DNA of 64,000 nucleotides, taken from Dulcicalothrix desertica PCC 7102 (lineage in GTDB: Bacteria; Cyanobacteriota; Cyanobacteriia; Cyanobacteriales; Nostocaceae). The translations under genes and the position numbers were made by a program. Location: assembly GCF_003991905.1 (NCBI RefSeq), contig NZ_RSCL01000003.1, positions 27,082 to 91,081 of the forward strand, written 5' to 3'. Below, one piece after another: positions 36,182-45,317 of the stretch. The notes under the pieces were generated by a model. The model saw only the letters and a program-made list of their open reading frames with translations. It searched no databases and was not told where the DNA came from. The stretch's first letter is position 1. The number at the start of each line of letters is the position of its first letter.

Positions 36182-36841
36182 TTATTGAGTTGGTGGTTCT
36201 TCTACAGGAGGAGTTGGCGCCTCTTCGGTCGTTGCTTGTGTTGGTTCTACTATTTCTGGTGATGGTGGAATAGGTTCGGCAATTTTAGTTTCTGCGGTAG
36301 GTGCTGGTATTATTTCGATTGTTGAGTTTACAATGTTAGCTTTTGGTGCTGGTGTAGTTGGCGCCTCTTCAATAAGTGCATCAATAATTTGTGTGGGTGA
36401 GGCAGTTGCGGAAGTTGTATCCTGCGGTTTAGCTTTTTTGATTGTTTCTTGTGCTTTGTTCTTTGCTCCAGAAAAGGCGCCTGTAATGCTTCTTTGTAGT
36501 TGCCCAAGACTTTGAGGTAATGAAAACTTGTTACCATCAACTTTGGCTTTGACTTCTTCTGCACTGGGTAGGGGAGTTCGTTGTGACGCTGGTACAATTT
36601 GACGACGTAGTGCAAATGTTTGCCAGCCAAACCAATATAGTAGTGAGACGCTAGCAATGTGACCTAGTAAAAGACCTCCACCAATACGACGCGCGAATAT
36701 CCATAGTACTAATGCGTAAAAGAAACCCACACCGCTCCAAATAAAATCATTCTTTTTGTGGATTTCAGGAAAAAAGAAAGCTGCTAAATATAGCGCGATA
36801 CTGCCGATTCCAACTGCTAAAGCTAGGACATATGCCAGCAT
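36182..36841 (-). CDS. ycf66: Ycf66-family membrane protein
   Basis: 219 residues. The N-terminal half has about four membrane helices, with the family segment FIWSGVGFFYALVLWIFARR then GGLLLGHIASVSLLYWFGWQ and FALRRQIVPASQRTPLP. The C-terminal 100 residues are Pro/Glu/Ala-rich and low-complexity (PTPPVEEPPTQ at the end), exposed and probably unstructured. Ycf66 is conserved in cyanobacteria and some plastids; its function is not established. Confidence 0.88.
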   Translation of the reverse strand: MLAYVLALAVGIGSIALYLAAFFFPEIHKKNDFIWSGVGFFYALVLWIFARRIGGGLLLGHIASVSLLYWFGWQTFALRRQIVPASQRTPLPSAEEVKAKVDGNKFSLPQSLGQLQRSITGAFSGAKNKAQETIKKAKPQDTTSATASPTQIIDALIEEAPTTPAPKANIVNSTIEIIPAPTAETKIAEPIPPSPEIVEPTQATTEEAPTPPVEEPPTQ

Positions 36842-37020
36842 TTTTATGTACTCCTGTAAAAAGTAATGAGTGATGAGGGCTGAGTGCTGAGTATAAAATT
36901 TTATTCTTTGATAATATTTACTTATTAGTTAAACAGTTTTTAGAGTCTCAAGTTGTCATTAGTTGTCATTATAAGTGCATGAATACAAAATAAATATCTG
37001 TTATTACTTAACCTCTTCTC

Positions 37021-37086
37021 ACTCAGCACTCAGCACTCAACACTCAGCACTCAGCACTCAGCACTCAGCACTCAGCACTCAGCACT
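37021..37086. repeat. Heptanucleotide tandem repeat (CTCAGCA)n
   Basis: About nine head-to-tail copies of the 7-bp unit, with one variant (CTCAACA). A short reverse-complement run lies at about 36878-36892. These are short tandemly repeated repetitive (STRR) sequences of filamentous cyanobacteria. The surrounding 36842-37271 has no credible gene; an ORF there is made of the repeats. Confidence 0.85.
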
Positions 37087-37271
37087 ATGATTATGTCAAT
37101 TTAGGGATTTTTGCAAGAGAAAGTTTACCTAGATACAAATTTAAATATTTTATGTGTGTTGGCAATGTATTTTTACTCTGCGCTATAACTCTTAATGTCT
37201 TCTTTAGGGGAGAAGCGAAATTCTCGGACTACCCTAAAGAATGAAAGGAACAGCAATTAGCCAATAGGATT

Positions 37272-38702
37272 ATGACATTGCAAAGCTTTGGTGTGATTGG
37301 TCTAGCTGTTATGGGCGAGAATATCGCGCTTAACGTCGAACGTAACGGCTTCCCAATTGCGGTTTACAACCGTTCGAGAGAAAAAACTGATGCCTTCATG
37401 GCGAAGCGCGCTGGAGGTCGGAACGTCAAAGCGGCTTTTGATTTGAAGGAATTTGTCGGCGCCCTTGAACGTCCCCGTCGTATTTTGGTGATGGTACAAG
37501 CAGGCAAACCTGTTGATGCGGTTATTGAGCAACTCAAACCCTTGCTTGATGAAGGCGATATCATCATTGATGGTGGTAACTCTTGGTTTGAAGATACCGA
37601 CCGACGCACCCGCGAATTAGAACCTACTGGTTTACGCTACATCGGTATGGGTGTGAGTGGTGGTGAAGAAGGCGCCCTTAATGGCCCTTCGTTAATGCCC
37701 GGAGGAACTGATAGTTCTTATCAATACTTGTCCCCTATTTTTACAAAAGTTGCGGCTCAAGTTGATGATGGCCCTTGTGTAACCTATATTGGCCCTGGTG
37801 GTTCTGGTCACTACGTCAAAATGGTTCACAACGGTATTGAATATGGTGATATGCAGCTAATTGCAGAAGCATACGACTTGCTCAAAAACGTTGCTGGTTT
37901 AAACCACACTCAGCTTCATCAAGTCTTTACAGAGTGGAATACTACCGACGAACTCAATTCATTTTTAATTGAGATAACCTCTAACATTTTCCCATACATC
38001 GACCCTGATACCAAGAAACCCCTCGTTGAGTTAATTGTTGACGCAGCAGGGCAAAAGGGAACAGGACGTTGGACTGTACAAACTGCATTGGAATTAGGTG
38101 TAGCCATTCCAACAATTGTTGCAGCAGTAAATGCCCGGATTATGTCATCTATCCGTGACGAGCGTATTGCAGCATCGAAGCAACTTACTGGTCCTTCTGG
38201 TAAATATGGCGGAGATGTAAAAGCGTTTGTTAATAAAGTCCGTGATGCGCTGTACTGCTCGAAGATTTGTTCTTACGCGCAAGGTATGGCATTATTAGGT
38301 ACCGCTTCTACTACCTATAACTGGAATTTACAATTAGGCGAGTTAGCGCGAATTTGGAAAGGTGGTTGTATTATTCGTGCTGGCTTCTTAAATAAAATCA
38401 AACACGCATACGACGAAAATGCGTCTTTGGCAAACTTATTGTTAGCACCAGAATTTAAACAAACCATTCTTGATAGACAAGCTGCTTGGCGCGAAGTTAT
38501 CATGACCGCTGCACAACTAGGTATCCCTGTTCCTGCGTTCAGCGCTTCGCTTGACTACTTCGATAGCTACCGTCGCGATAGATTGCCCCAAAACCTCACT
38601 CAGGCACAACGCGACTACTTCGGCGCCCACACTTATCAGCGTATTGACAAAGCTGGTACGTTCCACACCGAATGGGTACCTATTACCGAGTCTACGAAAT
38701 AA
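37272..38702 (+). CDS. gnd: 6-phosphogluconate dehydrogenase (decarboxylating)
   Basis: 476 residues, full length. It oxidises 6-phosphogluconate to ribulose 5-phosphate with NADP+ in the oxidative pentose phosphate pathway, the main source of reductant in darkness and in heterocysts. The Rossmann motif GVIGLAVMGENIALN is at 6-20. The substrate-binding signature GPGGSGHYVKMVHNGIEYGD carries the catalytic Lys and His, and the C-terminal part has AYDENASLANLLL and YFGAHTYQRID. A hairpin follows 14 bp after the stop. Confidence 0.98.
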   Translation: MTLQSFGVIGLAVMGENIALNVERNGFPIAVYNRSREKTDAFMAKRAGGRNVKAAFDLKEFVGALERPRRILVMVQAGKPVDAVIEQLKPLLDEGDIIIDGGNSWFEDTDRRTRELEPTGLRYIGMGVSGGEEGALNGPSLMPGGTDSSYQYLSPIFTKVAAQVDDGPCVTYIGPGGSGHYVKMVHNGIEYGDMQLIAEAYDLLKNVAGLNHTQLHQVFTEWNTTDELNSFLIEITSNIFPYIDPDTKKPLVELIVDAAGQKGTGRWTVQTALELGVAIPTIVAAVNARIMSSIRDERIAASKQLTGPSGKYGGDVKAFVNKVRDALYCSKICSYAQGMALLGTASTTYNWNLQLGELARIWKGGCIIRAGFLNKIKHAYDENASLANLLLAPEFKQTILDRQAAWREVIMTAAQLGIPVPAFSASLDYFDSYRRDRLPQNLTQAQRDYFGAHTYQRIDKAGTFHTEWVPITESTK

Positions 38703-38715
38703 ATCTGTTAAATAA

Positions 38716-38745
38716 TGTAGAGACGTTACATGTAACGTCTCTACA
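38716..38745. terminator. Perfect 30-bp palindrome between gnd and the convergent kinase
   Basis: TGTAGAGACGTTACA (38716-38730) is followed directly by its exact complement TGTAACGTCTCTACA. It lies between two convergent genes, so it can end both transcripts. The GTAGAGAC arm recurs at 12944. Confidence 0.75.
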
Positions 38746-38752
38746 TTTACCG

Positions 38753-39952
38753 TTATGGATTATTTCCCAAAAACTTGCTGCGAATTTCTTCTAGCTCTTC
38801 GTCGATTTTGCTTTTACTCGTGGGCGCCCCTGTTTGCGGTTGAGATTGAGAATTATTCTTAGGCTTACTACCGCTAAGAAACATTGTCTTTATTTCTTCT
38901 AATTCTGTATCTATTTGACTCGTACTTGTGGCTGTTGGTATTAAATGATTATTCGTTGGTGATGTATTGTTGACTACTGGTTGGGCGTTAGTATTGGTAA
39001 CTACAGGTTTAATTACTGGCTGATAATTGGTGTTTGGTGCCGACTTATGTAAATCTTGTAACACTTCCGAAACTGATTGGTAACGACGTACGGGGATTGT
39101 TTCAATCATTTTATCGAGGACGCTAGCTAAGTCGTCACAGATGGATGACTTTAAATACTGGCGCCATATCCAAGTGTCGTTATGGATATCATGTAAATCA
39201 AAAGGAGATTTTCCGGTTAGTAGATGTATACAAGTCACGCCTAGACTATATATATCACTAGCAAATAAGGCTCTACCACGAATTTGTTCTGGCGCCACAT
39301 ATTCAGGAGAGCCAATACTTGTTCCTGTTTTGTTGACATCTTCATTTGTAGCAACTTTTGAGGCGCCGAAGTCTACCAAAAATAAATTACCAGGATTATT
39401 TTCGCTAATTACAGTCGAACGTCCAGGTAAACCACGGCGCCGGATAATATTTTCAGGTTTGATATCGCGGTGGATAACGTGACGTGCGTGGCAAAATTGC
39501 AGCACTGGCAATAAATCATCGAGGAGATAACGAATTTGTGATTGGCTGTAGGCGCCTTGACGCACTAACTCTTGTGCTAAGTTATATCCGTCTATAAATT
39601 CTTGCACCAAATATTGCCTATCTTCCTGAGTAAAATAAGCTAATAAATCAGGAATTTGTGGATGCTCACCCAACTCATCGAGACGCATTGCTTCTTGATT
39701 GAACAACTCCACAGCTTTTTGCACCGTGCTTGTTCCTTGCGCTTGGGGGTAAAATTGCTTAATTACACATTGGGGTTTAGAGGGTTTGTCTTCATCGACA
39801 GCTAAGAAAGTCCTGCCGAAACCACCCTGCCCAATTGGCTTTACTGCACGATACCTTTCTTTGAGCAGTAACTTGGCGCCACAACTCAAACAAAATTTAA
39901 CGTCATTTGTATTCTCTGGTTTTGGACAACGGGGGTTCAGGCAATAACTCAT
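38753..39952 (-). CDS. 4-Cys-prefix serine/threonine protein kinase
   Basis: 399 residues. A zinc ribbon with C4, C9, C21 and C24 precedes a kinase domain: P-loop GQGGFG at 41-46, VIKQ Lys, catalytic loop HVIHRDIKPENI, DFG in LVDFGASK, and APE as YVAPEQIRG. After residue 300 an Asn/Thr/Pro-rich linker ends in two copies of an acidic helix (IDTELEEIKTMFL and IDEELEEIRSKFL). No membrane segment. This domain order is typical of cyanobacterial eukaryotic-type kinases. The target is unknown. Confidence 0.94.
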   Translation of the reverse strand: MSYCLNPRCPKPENTNDVKFCLSCGAKLLLKERYRAVKPIGQGGFGRTFLAVDEDKPSKPQCVIKQFYPQAQGTSTVQKAVELFNQEAMRLDELGEHPQIPDLLAYFTQEDRQYLVQEFIDGYNLAQELVRQGAYSQSQIRYLLDDLLPVLQFCHARHVIHRDIKPENIIRRRGLPGRSTVISENNPGNLFLVDFGASKVATNEDVNKTGTSIGSPEYVAPEQIRGRALFASDIYSLGVTCIHLLTGKSPFDLHDIHNDTWIWRQYLKSSICDDLASVLDKMIETIPVRRYQSVSEVLQDLHKSAPNTNYQPVIKPVVTNTNAQPVVNNTSPTNNHLIPTATSTSQIDTELEEIKTMFLSGSKPKNNSQSQPQTGAPTSKSKIDEELEEIRSKFLGNNP

Positions 39953-40011
39953 GTAAAGGTAGCAATGCTATATATATCTATATTGCCTTAGATTCCATTG
40001 GTTGGTACACG

Positions 40012-40443
40012 CTAATGTGATACCTCAGTATGGAAATGTAGATTTGTAGCACTGACTACACGCACTGCTTCTTGTCGAAACGCTTTAATAACAGAACCTT
40101 CAGCTACAAAGGATATACTGGGATGTAAGTTTTCAAAGGCGAAAATAACTTGGTCTTGATACCCTTGGTCATTTTCGCATACCCACAAGGTCATAAGCTT
40201 TTTACCCAGAAAGTCCTTGCACCATACTGGGGTATCAACCGCAGAAAAATTAACGTTATTCTCTTGATTTATTTGAATTTCGTCAGTATCGATGATTGGC
40301 GTTAATGTAATAGCTGTATTTTTAAAGATGAATTGTATTTCATCTAAACAGAGCTTCTCACTTTTGAATTCTTTATCTTTTTTAATTGATACTGCTGTCA
40401 ACTCTTGTCCAATAGGATATTCATTGATTACCATATTTTTCAC
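40012..40443 (-). CDS. Hypothetical protein, 143 residues
   Basis: Beta-rich, soluble, without signal peptide. It begins MVINEYPIGQELTAVSIKKD after an upstream ATG (MKN); the central AVDTPVWCKDFLGKKLMTLW and C-terminal SFVAEGSVIKAFRQEAVRVV segments look structured. No motif recognised. It is downstream of a repeat-rich spacer, in the same direction as the kinase (59 bp gap). Confidence 0.6.
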   Translation of the reverse strand: MKNMVINEYPIGQELTAVSIKKDKEFKSEKLCLDEIQFIFKNTAITLTPIIDTDEIQINQENNVNFSAVDTPVWCKDFLGKKLMTLWVCENDQGYQDQVIFAFENLHPSISFVAEGSVIKAFRQEAVRVVSATNLHFHTEVSH

Positions 40444-40697
40444 GTTTTTTATTTGAATCCATTTGATTTAATTTTTAATTTAATTAATTTTTAACTGGAG
40501 TTGCAAAACCTCTTCTTTTCTTCCTTGGTGCCCTTTGTGTTCTTTGTGGTTAATCAAAATTCTTACTCTGTGTACTCTGTATCTCTGTGGTAAAAAGGAA
40601 TTATATTATATATTACAATAGAATGAACAGGCAGGGATGCCTGTTCCACAAGAGTTTATACAAAAATTTCTACAAAAAATTAATATATTTTGGTTTA
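40444..40697. repeat. Repeat-only spacer
   Basis: Contains a CTTCCTTGGTGCCCTTTGTG / TGTGTACTCTGTATCTCTGT block (the reverse of the CACAGAGACACAGAG repeat seen near 671, 46000 and 54393). A GAACAGGCAGGGATGCCTGT stem-loop repeat lies at 40625-40652. No gene. Confidence 0.6.
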
Positions 40698-41303
40698 TTA
40701 AGTAATTGGGTGTTGACCGGGGTTAACTGCGTGAATGTACTCACTACCTGATGCGGGAAAGCCTCTTTTGTAACAAGCTTCTTCGGGTTTGCCCCATCCT
40801 AATTGTAAAACTATTTCTAAAAAGTTTGATTTTTCGTAGACTAATAAACCTGCCCATTCGGTGCGTTCTTGTATACGCGCGCAGTCTTCTTTTGCAATTA
40901 ACTGGTGTAGCTTGCCGTGGTTGACGCTCAAAAATAAATCCATGTCAGCTGTTGCTTGCTGCCAAAACTTCCATATTGAGATTTTTGCATTTTTAAGTAT
41001 TTCTATATCTTCTGGTAATGCGACTAACTGAGCGTCAACTTCAGGATATTTAAAATTTATACCTTTTACTGTACAGGAGCGCCAAACAATTCCCGATACA
41101 TTATTATCGCGTTGATATTGATGAATTGCGGCTTTAAAATCTTGATAAGCAGTAAATTTTTGCAATCCTTCTGAACGGATAAACTGGTCAAGTACAGGAC
41201 TACCCGATACAGTCACATCTAACTTTAAGCGTTGTCCTTTTAAACAAGCTTGACGTTCAGAGTGCAAAATTTCGATTAATTTCTCTGTAGTGTAAACTGA
41301 CAT
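40698..41303 (-). CDS. Hypothetical cyanobacterial protein, 201 residues
   Basis: A soluble mixed alpha/beta protein starting MSVYTTEKLIEILHSERQAC. Conserved-looking segments are GIVWRSCTVKGINFKYPEVD and IWKFWQQATADMDLFLSVN. The end has GWGKPEEACYKRGFP. No recognised domain or catalytic motif. It stands alone between repeat spacers. Confidence 0.6.
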   Translation of the reverse strand: MSVYTTEKLIEILHSERQACLKGQRLKLDVTVSGSPVLDQFIRSEGLQKFTAYQDFKAAIHQYQRDNNVSGIVWRSCTVKGINFKYPEVDAQLVALPEDIEILKNAKISIWKFWQQATADMDLFLSVNHGKLHQLIAKEDCARIQERTEWAGLLVYEKSNFLEIVLQLGWGKPEEACYKRGFPASGSEYIHAVNPGQHPIT

Positions 41304-41507
41304 CAGGAAACCTACGAGTTATAAGTTATAAGGAGCGGAGTTATGAGGCGCGCAGGGGCGGGTTTACTTGTATCCTGGTAAATAATCGAAAATTTTGCTT
41401 AACCCGCCCGTACAAGAGTTATTTTTATTATGACTTTATTGGACAGTGATTGCAGTATTCAATAACACCAAACTTTGAGGTAGGCTTTTAAAGCCCACCT
41501 CAGAATG

Positions 41508-42104
41508 TTATTTAGCTAACTCACTACTGAACTCGTTGTACGAACGACGCTTTAATTCTACTGATTCGGTACGTGGTAATAAATCAAAGATTTCTCGGAA
41601 TTTATCGTCGATTTCTTCAAATGGAACTTGACCAGTTTTATTCAAAACAACTTTACCATCAGTATTAAATACCACAACTTGAGGAACCTTACCAGAGTAG
41701 TAGTAACCTGCCTCGGTTGGTTCGTATTTATCTTTTTGCGGAATCAGATCGACATTTACGGGAATAATTTCAGCTGGGCGCCCATAAAATTCTTGTACTC
41801 GGTCTATAGTAATTGCATACTGTTTACAGTCCTTACTGTCATCAACGTAGAACGCCATAAATATCGGTTTGTGTTCTTTGAGTGCGGTTGGGAGGTTTTC
41901 TTTGGGTGGTACTAACGAACCGTTACCTGCGTATACAACAAAAATATTTCCATCGAATCTGTCATCATTAATACCTGCTTGGACTGGTAGAATAATCAAA
42001 AAACACAGGCAAACCGTCATTAGCAAGCATTTGGACAAGAACTGGCGCCAGTCTGTAATTATACTTTGGAGTATATTTTTTAAATCCCACTTCATAGAAT
42101 GCAT
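41508..42104 (-). CDS. Thioredoxin-fold thylakoid protein (photosystem I accumulation-factor type)
   Basis: 198 residues from ATG 42104 (AAAGG 9-10 bp upstream; a longer frame runs to 42197). One N-terminal membrane helix (about 15-33, LLMTVCLCFLIILPVQA) precedes GINDDRFDGNIFVVYAGNGS and a thioredoxin-like domain with FYVDDSKDCKQYAITID and the cis-Pro loop GKVPQVVVFNTDGK. The CxxC motif is replaced by D-x-x-x-C (single Cys in SKDCKQ), so redox activity is doubtful. The sequence resembles the cyanobacterial thylakoid factor needed for photosystem I accumulation; this naming is from memory of the family and is moderately sure. Confidence 0.7.
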   Translation of the reverse strand: MHSMKWDLKNILQSIITDWRQFLSKCLLMTVCLCFLIILPVQAGINDDRFDGNIFVVYAGNGSLVPPKENLPTALKEHKPIFMAFYVDDSKDCKQYAITIDRVQEFYGRPAEIIPVNVDLIPQKDKYEPTEAGYYYSGKVPQVVVFNTDGKVVLNKTGQVPFEEIDDKFREIFDLLPRTESVELKRRSYNEFSSELAK

Positions 42105-42215
42105 TAAAACAAGCCTTTCAAATTTGAGAGATAATTTTGGTAAATTTGTGCTGAGGAAAGCAGACTGGAGGAGAAAAATCATTTGTGCCTGCACCATTTT
42201 TAAGATAACGCCAAA

Positions 42216-42290
42216 GGAGTTAGGAATTATGAGTTAGGAATTAGGAATTATGATTTGTAACTCCTAACTCCTAACTCCTAACTCCTAACT
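42216..42290. repeat. AGTTAGGAATT / AACTCCTAACTCCT inverted tandem repeat
   Basis: Several copies of AGTTAGGAATTA on the left and four of AACTCCT on the right form a large hairpin. Related arrays lie at 46858-46926 and 51846-51934. They are STRR-like spacer repeats. Confidence 0.75.
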
Positions 42291-42398
42291 TTGTATATAA
42301 GTTGCTGGCTTTTTTTACAAAGATTCGCTAAACTTTCGCTTATTAATTTTTCTTTTTATGCTAGCTGTTAGCATTTGCCTGAAAACAAAGGTACGGAT

Positions 42399-43733
42399 GT
42401 GGGTAAGAATATAAATTTGATTGATAGAGTAAAACTTGGGGTGGCAGTATCAGCGGCAAAAAGTGTAACTTTTGCTGTACGCACGCTGCGTTTAGGTGCT
42501 GCTTCGGTGCTTCCTGGTTCAATAGCACGCAAAATTGAACCTCGTTTATTAGAGTTACTCAGCCAACAGGTTAAAAATGGAGTTATTCTAATTGCTGGCA
42601 CTAACGGTAAAACTACTACTTCGCTATTATTACGAGAAATTCTTGAGCGTAAGGGGTTTAAGGTCGCACATAATTCTACAGGCGCCAATCTCGAAAACGG
42701 CTTGGTAACTGCTTTAATGGAAAGTACTGATGCCTTTGGTGGGTTGAATGTTGACTATGCGATTTTAGAGGTTGATGAGAATATTGTGCCAAAAGTTCTG
42801 ACGCCGATTCAACCGAAAGCAATTTTGTGCTTAAATCTATTTCGCGACCAGTTAGATAGATACGGCGAAGTCGATACAATTAGTAAACGGTGGACAAAAG
42901 CTATATCGACGAATTCACCGAATACTACGGTTATTTCCAACGCTGACGACCCAACATTATCTTACCTGGGTCAACAGTTATCACAAAAAGTCGTATTTTT
43001 CGGTTTGAACGAACCAAATAAATACCTCGAAGAAATTCCTCACGCTGTAGACTCGATATATTGTCCTAACTGTGGACATTCGCTTGACTACGAAGGTGTG
43101 TATTTATCGCATTTGGGAGAATTTAGTTGTCCTCAATGTGGTTTCAAACGCAGCAAACCAGCTTTGAATAGCAGCGAGTGGTCGCAGGTGCTGGTTGGAC
43201 TGTATAACAAGTACAATACTTTGGCAGCAGCGACAGTGGCAATTGAGTTAGGTATTGATGAAGCGACTGTCAGGGATACTATACCGACATTTCAACCCGC
43301 ATTTGGACGTGCAGAAGAGTTGCAAATCGACGGTAAACGAGTCAGAATTTTGCTATCTAAGAACCCTGTAGGGACAAACGAAACGATTCGAGTTGTTACG
43401 GAAAGTAATGATAAGACAACGCTGTTGATACTGAATGATAGGGTACAAGATGGTGAAGATGTATCTTGGATATGGGATGTAGATACAGAAGCGCTAGTTC
43501 AACGTGGTGGAACCCTTGTTGTAAGTGGAGACAGGGTATATGATATGGCACTACGTTTAAGATATAGCGATGTTTATGACAGTAAAGTTAATTTGATTGT
43601 TGAGGAAGATTTAAAGAAAGCAATTAGTACTGCGTTAGAACATACGAAACCGGATGAAACGTTGCATATTTTGCCAACGTATACTGCAATGTTGGATGTG
43701 CGTGAAGTTTTGACGGGTAAGAAAATCAGATAA
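42399..43733 (+). CDS. murT: Lipid II isoglutaminyl synthase, Mur ligase subunit
   Basis: 444 residues from GTG 42399 (AAAGG 7 bp upstream). A TTG at 42375 lies before that site, so it was not used. The Mur ligase ATP loop is AGTNGKTTTSLLLRE. A four-cysteine zinc ribbon (YCPNCGHSLDY ... SCPQCGFK) is the hallmark of MurT. The C-terminal domain holds LILNDRVQDGEDVSWIWDVD. With GatD it amidates the glutamate of lipid II to isoglutamine, on the cytoplasmic side. In most genomes gatD follows directly; here a 640-bp insert with an antisense gene separates them. Confidence 0.93.
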   Translation: MGKNINLIDRVKLGVAVSAAKSVTFAVRTLRLGAASVLPGSIARKIEPRLLELLSQQVKNGVILIAGTNGKTTTSLLLREILERKGFKVAHNSTGANLENGLVTALMESTDAFGGLNVDYAILEVDENIVPKVLTPIQPKAILCLNLFRDQLDRYGEVDTISKRWTKAISTNSPNTTVISNADDPTLSYLGQQLSQKVVFFGLNEPNKYLEEIPHAVDSIYCPNCGHSLDYEGVYLSHLGEFSCPQCGFKRSKPALNSSEWSQVLVGLYNKYNTLAAATVAIELGIDEATVRDTIPTFQPAFGRAEELQIDGKRVRILLSKNPVGTNETIRVVTESNDKTTLLILNDRVQDGEDVSWIWDVDTEALVQRGGTLVVSGDRVYDMALRLRYSDVYDSKVNLIVEEDLKKAISTALEHTKPDETLHILPTYTAMLDVREVLTGKKIR

Positions 43734-43837
43734 CTCGTTGTAAGCACTCGTTGTAAGCACTCTTTGTAAGCACTCGTTGTAAGCACTCGTTGTAAGCACT
43801 TCAGTGCTTTCCACTGAAGACAAGCACTGAAGTGCTT
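43734..43837. terminator. 13-bp tandem repeat and perfect 16-bp-arm hairpin
   Basis: Five copies of a TCGTTGTAAGCAC-type 13-mer follow the murT stop (one carries a CTTTG variant). Then AAGCACTTCAGTGCTT (43794-43809) and AAGCACTGAAGTGCTT (43822-43837) are exact complements separated by 12 nt. The second arm ends 1 bp before the stop of the convergent gene, so it can terminate both. Confidence 0.8.
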
Positions 43838-43838
43838 A

Positions 43839-44285
43839 TTACTGAAGTTTCACTGCTGCACACTGTAACGGCAAAACTTCTTCCAAACTTAACTCGTGGT
43901 CAGAAGTCAAATGACTGTTACAACAAATTGTGCTAAAAAATACGGGTTTGCCCACAACTTCAGAAAAATGCTTCTCCAGTAACAAACGTGAGGTGATATC
44001 ACCCAATAAATCAGATAAATCTTTGGTTAACTGGTCTCTATCATCACGGTGAACCATTCTAAATTTAAATGGTTGCTCCCCAACTATCTCTCTTATATCG
44101 GAATCAAACTTATCGGGTTTCCCATCTACGTAAGCAAACGATACTTCTTCTAGAAACTTCCATGCAAGAGGGAAAATCTCACGGATATTGTCGAGGTAGT
44201 TTCCACCCTGATAAACCAAAGTCGCTGTTTTGCAGTCCATTGTATCTCGCGGTTGTAATTTGATTGGAACATCGGACACAGACAC
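43839..44285 (-). CDS. Hypothetical protein inserted between murT and gatD
   Basis: 148 residues on the strand opposite to murT/gatD. Start MSVSDVPIKLQPRDTMDCKT (an internal ATG at residue 16 is possible). Middle IREIFPLAWKFLEEVSFAYV, then an acidic/charged stretch and HFSEVVGKPVFFSTICCNSH near the end. It is helical and soluble with no recognised family. Its position splits the murT-gatD operon, so gatD probably has its own promoter. Confidence 0.6.
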   Translation of the reverse strand: MSVSDVPIKLQPRDTMDCKTATLVYQGGNYLDNIREIFPLAWKFLEEVSFAYVDGKPDKFDSDIREIVGEQPFKFRMVHRDDRDQLTKDLSDLLGDITSRLLLEKHFSEVVGKPVFFSTICCNSHLTSDHELSLEEVLPLQCAAVKLQ

Positions 44286-44377
44286 AAAGTATGGTAATAC
44301 TTTCTTTGAGGTGATTAAAGCAACATTTACAATACTTCTAATTTGTTTAGCATTTTAAAAAATAAGGTCAAAATTTT

Positions 44378-45199
44378 ATGAGTCCGCATTACGAAATAGT
44401 TATCGGTTGGCTGTATCCTAAGTTGATGAGTACCTATGGTGACAGAGGTAACGTAATTACGATTCAACGTCGCGCGCAATGGCGCCAATTCAATGTTAAA
44501 ATAGTCAATCTCGATTCAGAAGCAACTCCAGAAGATATCAAGTCTGTAGATATTATCGTTGGTGGAGGCGCCCAAGACCGTCAGCAAGAACTTGTAATGC
44601 GTGACTTAATTGGCGCCAAAGCTGAGGCAATGCGTCAAAAATTAGATAATGGTACACCTGGTGTGTTTACCTGTGGTTCACCTCAACTACTTGGACATTA
44701 CTACGAACCAGGCGCCGGACAACGTATCGAAGGATTAGGAATTTTAGACTTAGTATCAATACATCCAGGTGAAAACACGAAGCGCTGTATTGGTAACTTA
44801 GTTATCGAAGTTACAGCAACAAAACTTGCGCGTGACTTGGAAGAAATGACTGGCACAAAACCTTATTTAGTCGGGTTTGAAAACCACGGTGGACGCACCA
44901 AACTCGGAAAGGTCGAAGCGCTAGGTAAAGTTATCTACGGTTTGGGTAACAACGGTGAAGACGGTACCGAAGGAGCTTTTCATCAAAACGCTATTGCTAC
45001 TTACTCACATGGGCCGTTATTACCGAAAAATCCTTTTGTTGCAGACTGGTTAATTCAAACAGCCTTACGTCTGAAATATCAACAACCAATTCTATTAAAA
45101 CCTTTAGAAGATGAATTGGCTATGCAAGCTCGCGAAGCTATGTTCAAACGCTTAAAAGTTAACCTATCTAACGTACCCCAACCTGTAGGAGCAAGTTAA
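44378..45199 (+). CDS. gatD: Lipid II isoglutaminyl synthase, glutamine amidotransferase subunit
   Basis: 273 residues. A class I CobB/CobQ-like glutaminase. The nucleophile Cys99 is in GVFTCGSPQLLG, VGFENHGGRTKLG lies near the substrate site, and the catalytic His is in YSHGPLLPKNP. It releases ammonia from glutamine for MurT. AAGG lies upstream of ATG 44378. Both subunits present means this cyanobacterium probably amidates its peptidoglycan stem peptide. Confidence 0.93.
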   Translation: MSPHYEIVIGWLYPKLMSTYGDRGNVITIQRRAQWRQFNVKIVNLDSEATPEDIKSVDIIVGGGAQDRQQELVMRDLIGAKAEAMRQKLDNGTPGVFTCGSPQLLGHYYEPGAGQRIEGLGILDLVSIHPGENTKRCIGNLVIEVTATKLARDLEEMTGTKPYLVGFENHGGRTKLGKVEALGKVIYGLGNNGEDGTEGAFHQNAIATYSHGPLLPKNPFVADWLIQTALRLKYQQPILLKPLEDELAMQAREAMFKRLKVNLSNVPQPVGAS

Positions 45200-45317
45200 C
45201 TTTTAACATACCTGGGTGCTATGACAAAAGTCATAGTATAAATCATGACGTTTAACTCATGTCGCAATAAGTAAGAAATCCTTATGATGATGTAAACAAG
45301 AAATATACTTCCCAGGT

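Noticed and set aside
37021..37086. Possible CRISPR array
   Set aside because: The unit is only 7 bp without spacers; it is a short tandem repeat.
36975..37244. An 89-codon ORF on the + strand
   Set aside because: Its central part is the (CTCAGCA)n tandem repeat, with a low-complexity protein and no start signal.
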